From positions 1 through 5,480 of the forward strand of contig CAMOZF010000141.1 of assembly GCA_946630765.1 (NCBI GenBank): a DNA stretch of 5,480 nt. Reading direction: 5' to 3'. A model generated the notes under the pieces. The model saw only the letters and a list, made by a program, of their open reading frames with translations. It did not search any database and was not told where the DNA came from. The DNA is from an uncultured Lachnospiraceae bacterium (GTDB lineage: Bacteria > Bacillota_A > Clostridia > Lachnospirales > Lachnospiraceae). Position 1 is the stretch's first letter, and the number at the start of each line of letters is the position of its first letter. Position numbers and translations under genes: made by a program. Shown piece after piece: positions 5,185 to 5,480 of this stretch.

Positions 5185-5480
5185 TTACGTCATTATTTCC
5201 TGAACATGATACGCGATTTTCCCGGCGATCCGCGATATCCCTGCCAGAAAGAAAACAGCGGAGAATGCATACAGCATCCTGTCCCAGAAAACATTGAGAA
5301 CAACCACACATGCAAGTACTGAAAGCGTCACCACGATCGATTTGATCGTAAGGCGCTTTCTTTCTGCTTCCAGGTATGATTTATTCGGATGCAGGACGAG
5401 CGGGACAAGCAGTAAAAGAAGCGCGCCGATCCCAAGCAGGATCCAGAGCAGGATATAATGATCCTTTATAAAAACAGCTG
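5185..5480 (-). CDS. agrB: AgrB-like autoinducer-peptide processing membrane protease, C-terminal 97 residues (partial)
   Basis: The minus strand is open from the right edge to TAA 5187-5185, giving 97 residues with no Met start in the window. Three hydrophobic segments are visible (fragment residues about 8-29, 47-64 and 69-82). Between the first two is HPNKSYLEAERKRLTIKSI (30-48), which matches the conserved cytosolic loop of AgrB (HPNKPL..EERKR..KKSI-like). AgrB is a membrane cysteine protease that trims the AgrD propeptide and closes its thiolactone ring for quorum sensing. The catalytic His and Cys lie in the N-terminal half, beyond the window, so activity cannot be judged. Agr loci usually have agrD after agrB, but only 67 bp separate this stop from the convergent rlmD. 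GC is about 47%, lower than the operon. Assignment rests on the loop motif and hydrophobic pattern. Confidence 0.75.
   Translation of the reverse strand, partial: AVFIKDHYILLWILLGIGALLLLLVPLVLHPNKSYLEAERKRLTIKSIVVTLSVLACVVVLNVFWDRMLYAFSAVFFLAGISRIAGKIAYHVQEIMT

Noticed and set aside
5110..5322. Plus-strand frame of 70 codons after rlmD
   Set aside because: It is antisense to the agrB fragment, whose hydrophobic segments and loop motif are far more convincing.

Overview
The window looks like chromosomal DNA from an anaerobic, moderately GC-rich member of the Clostridia, most likely Lachnospiraceae or a near relative. The reasons are the proteins (a MutS2, a YhaM-type exoribonuclease, an RlmD/RlmCD methyltransferase with a tail I associate with gut Clostridia, and an AgrB-like protein), purine-rich ribosome binding sites and sigma-A-type promoters. 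I cannot name a species.

Layout: (1) Bases 1-699, minus strand: the first 233 codons of mutS2, running off the left edge. (2) Bases 700-1024: a divergent intergenic region of about 325 bp. It has a minus-strand promoter for mutS2 (perfect TATAAT -10) and a plus-strand promoter (TTTACA-17-TATACT) for the operon to the right, with their -35 boxes only 5 bp apart. The mutS2 leader is almost entirely a nested inverted-repeat element of about 151 bp (713-863): an outer stem enclosing three hairpins. The rightward leader contains a terminator-like hairpin with a T5 tract (957-994). (3) Bases 1025-5117, plus strand: a tightly spaced three-gene operon. The first gene encodes a membrane-anchored HtrA-like protein with a PDZ domain in which all three catalytic triad positions appear substituted. 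It is followed by yhaM (3'-5' exoribonuclease) and rlmD (23S rRNA uracil-5-methyltransferase). (4) Bases 5118-5184: a convergent gap with an imperfect inverted repeat. (5) Bases 5185-5480, minus strand: the C-terminal 97 residues of an AgrB-like peptide-processing membrane protease, running off the right edge, with no room for a conventional agrD after it.

How the genes fit together: mutS2, yhaM and rlmD all touch nucleic-acid or ribosome quality (MutS2 in ribosome rescue or recombination control, YhaM in RNA 3'-end decay, RlmD in rRNA modification). The pseudoprotease is the odd member; its co-transcription suggests a sensor or scaffold role at the membrane, which is inference. GC content falls from about 58% (4501-4800) to about 45% (4801-5100) inside rlmD, exactly where the methyltransferase core ends and a tail of about 100 residues begins. 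It stays near 47% through the agrB fragment, so the 3' end of rlmD may be an old junction with acquired DNA.

The observations most worth following are the structured mutS2 leader, the triad-less HtrA-like protein, the chimeric-looking rlmD tail, and the agrB fragment without a downstream agrD.
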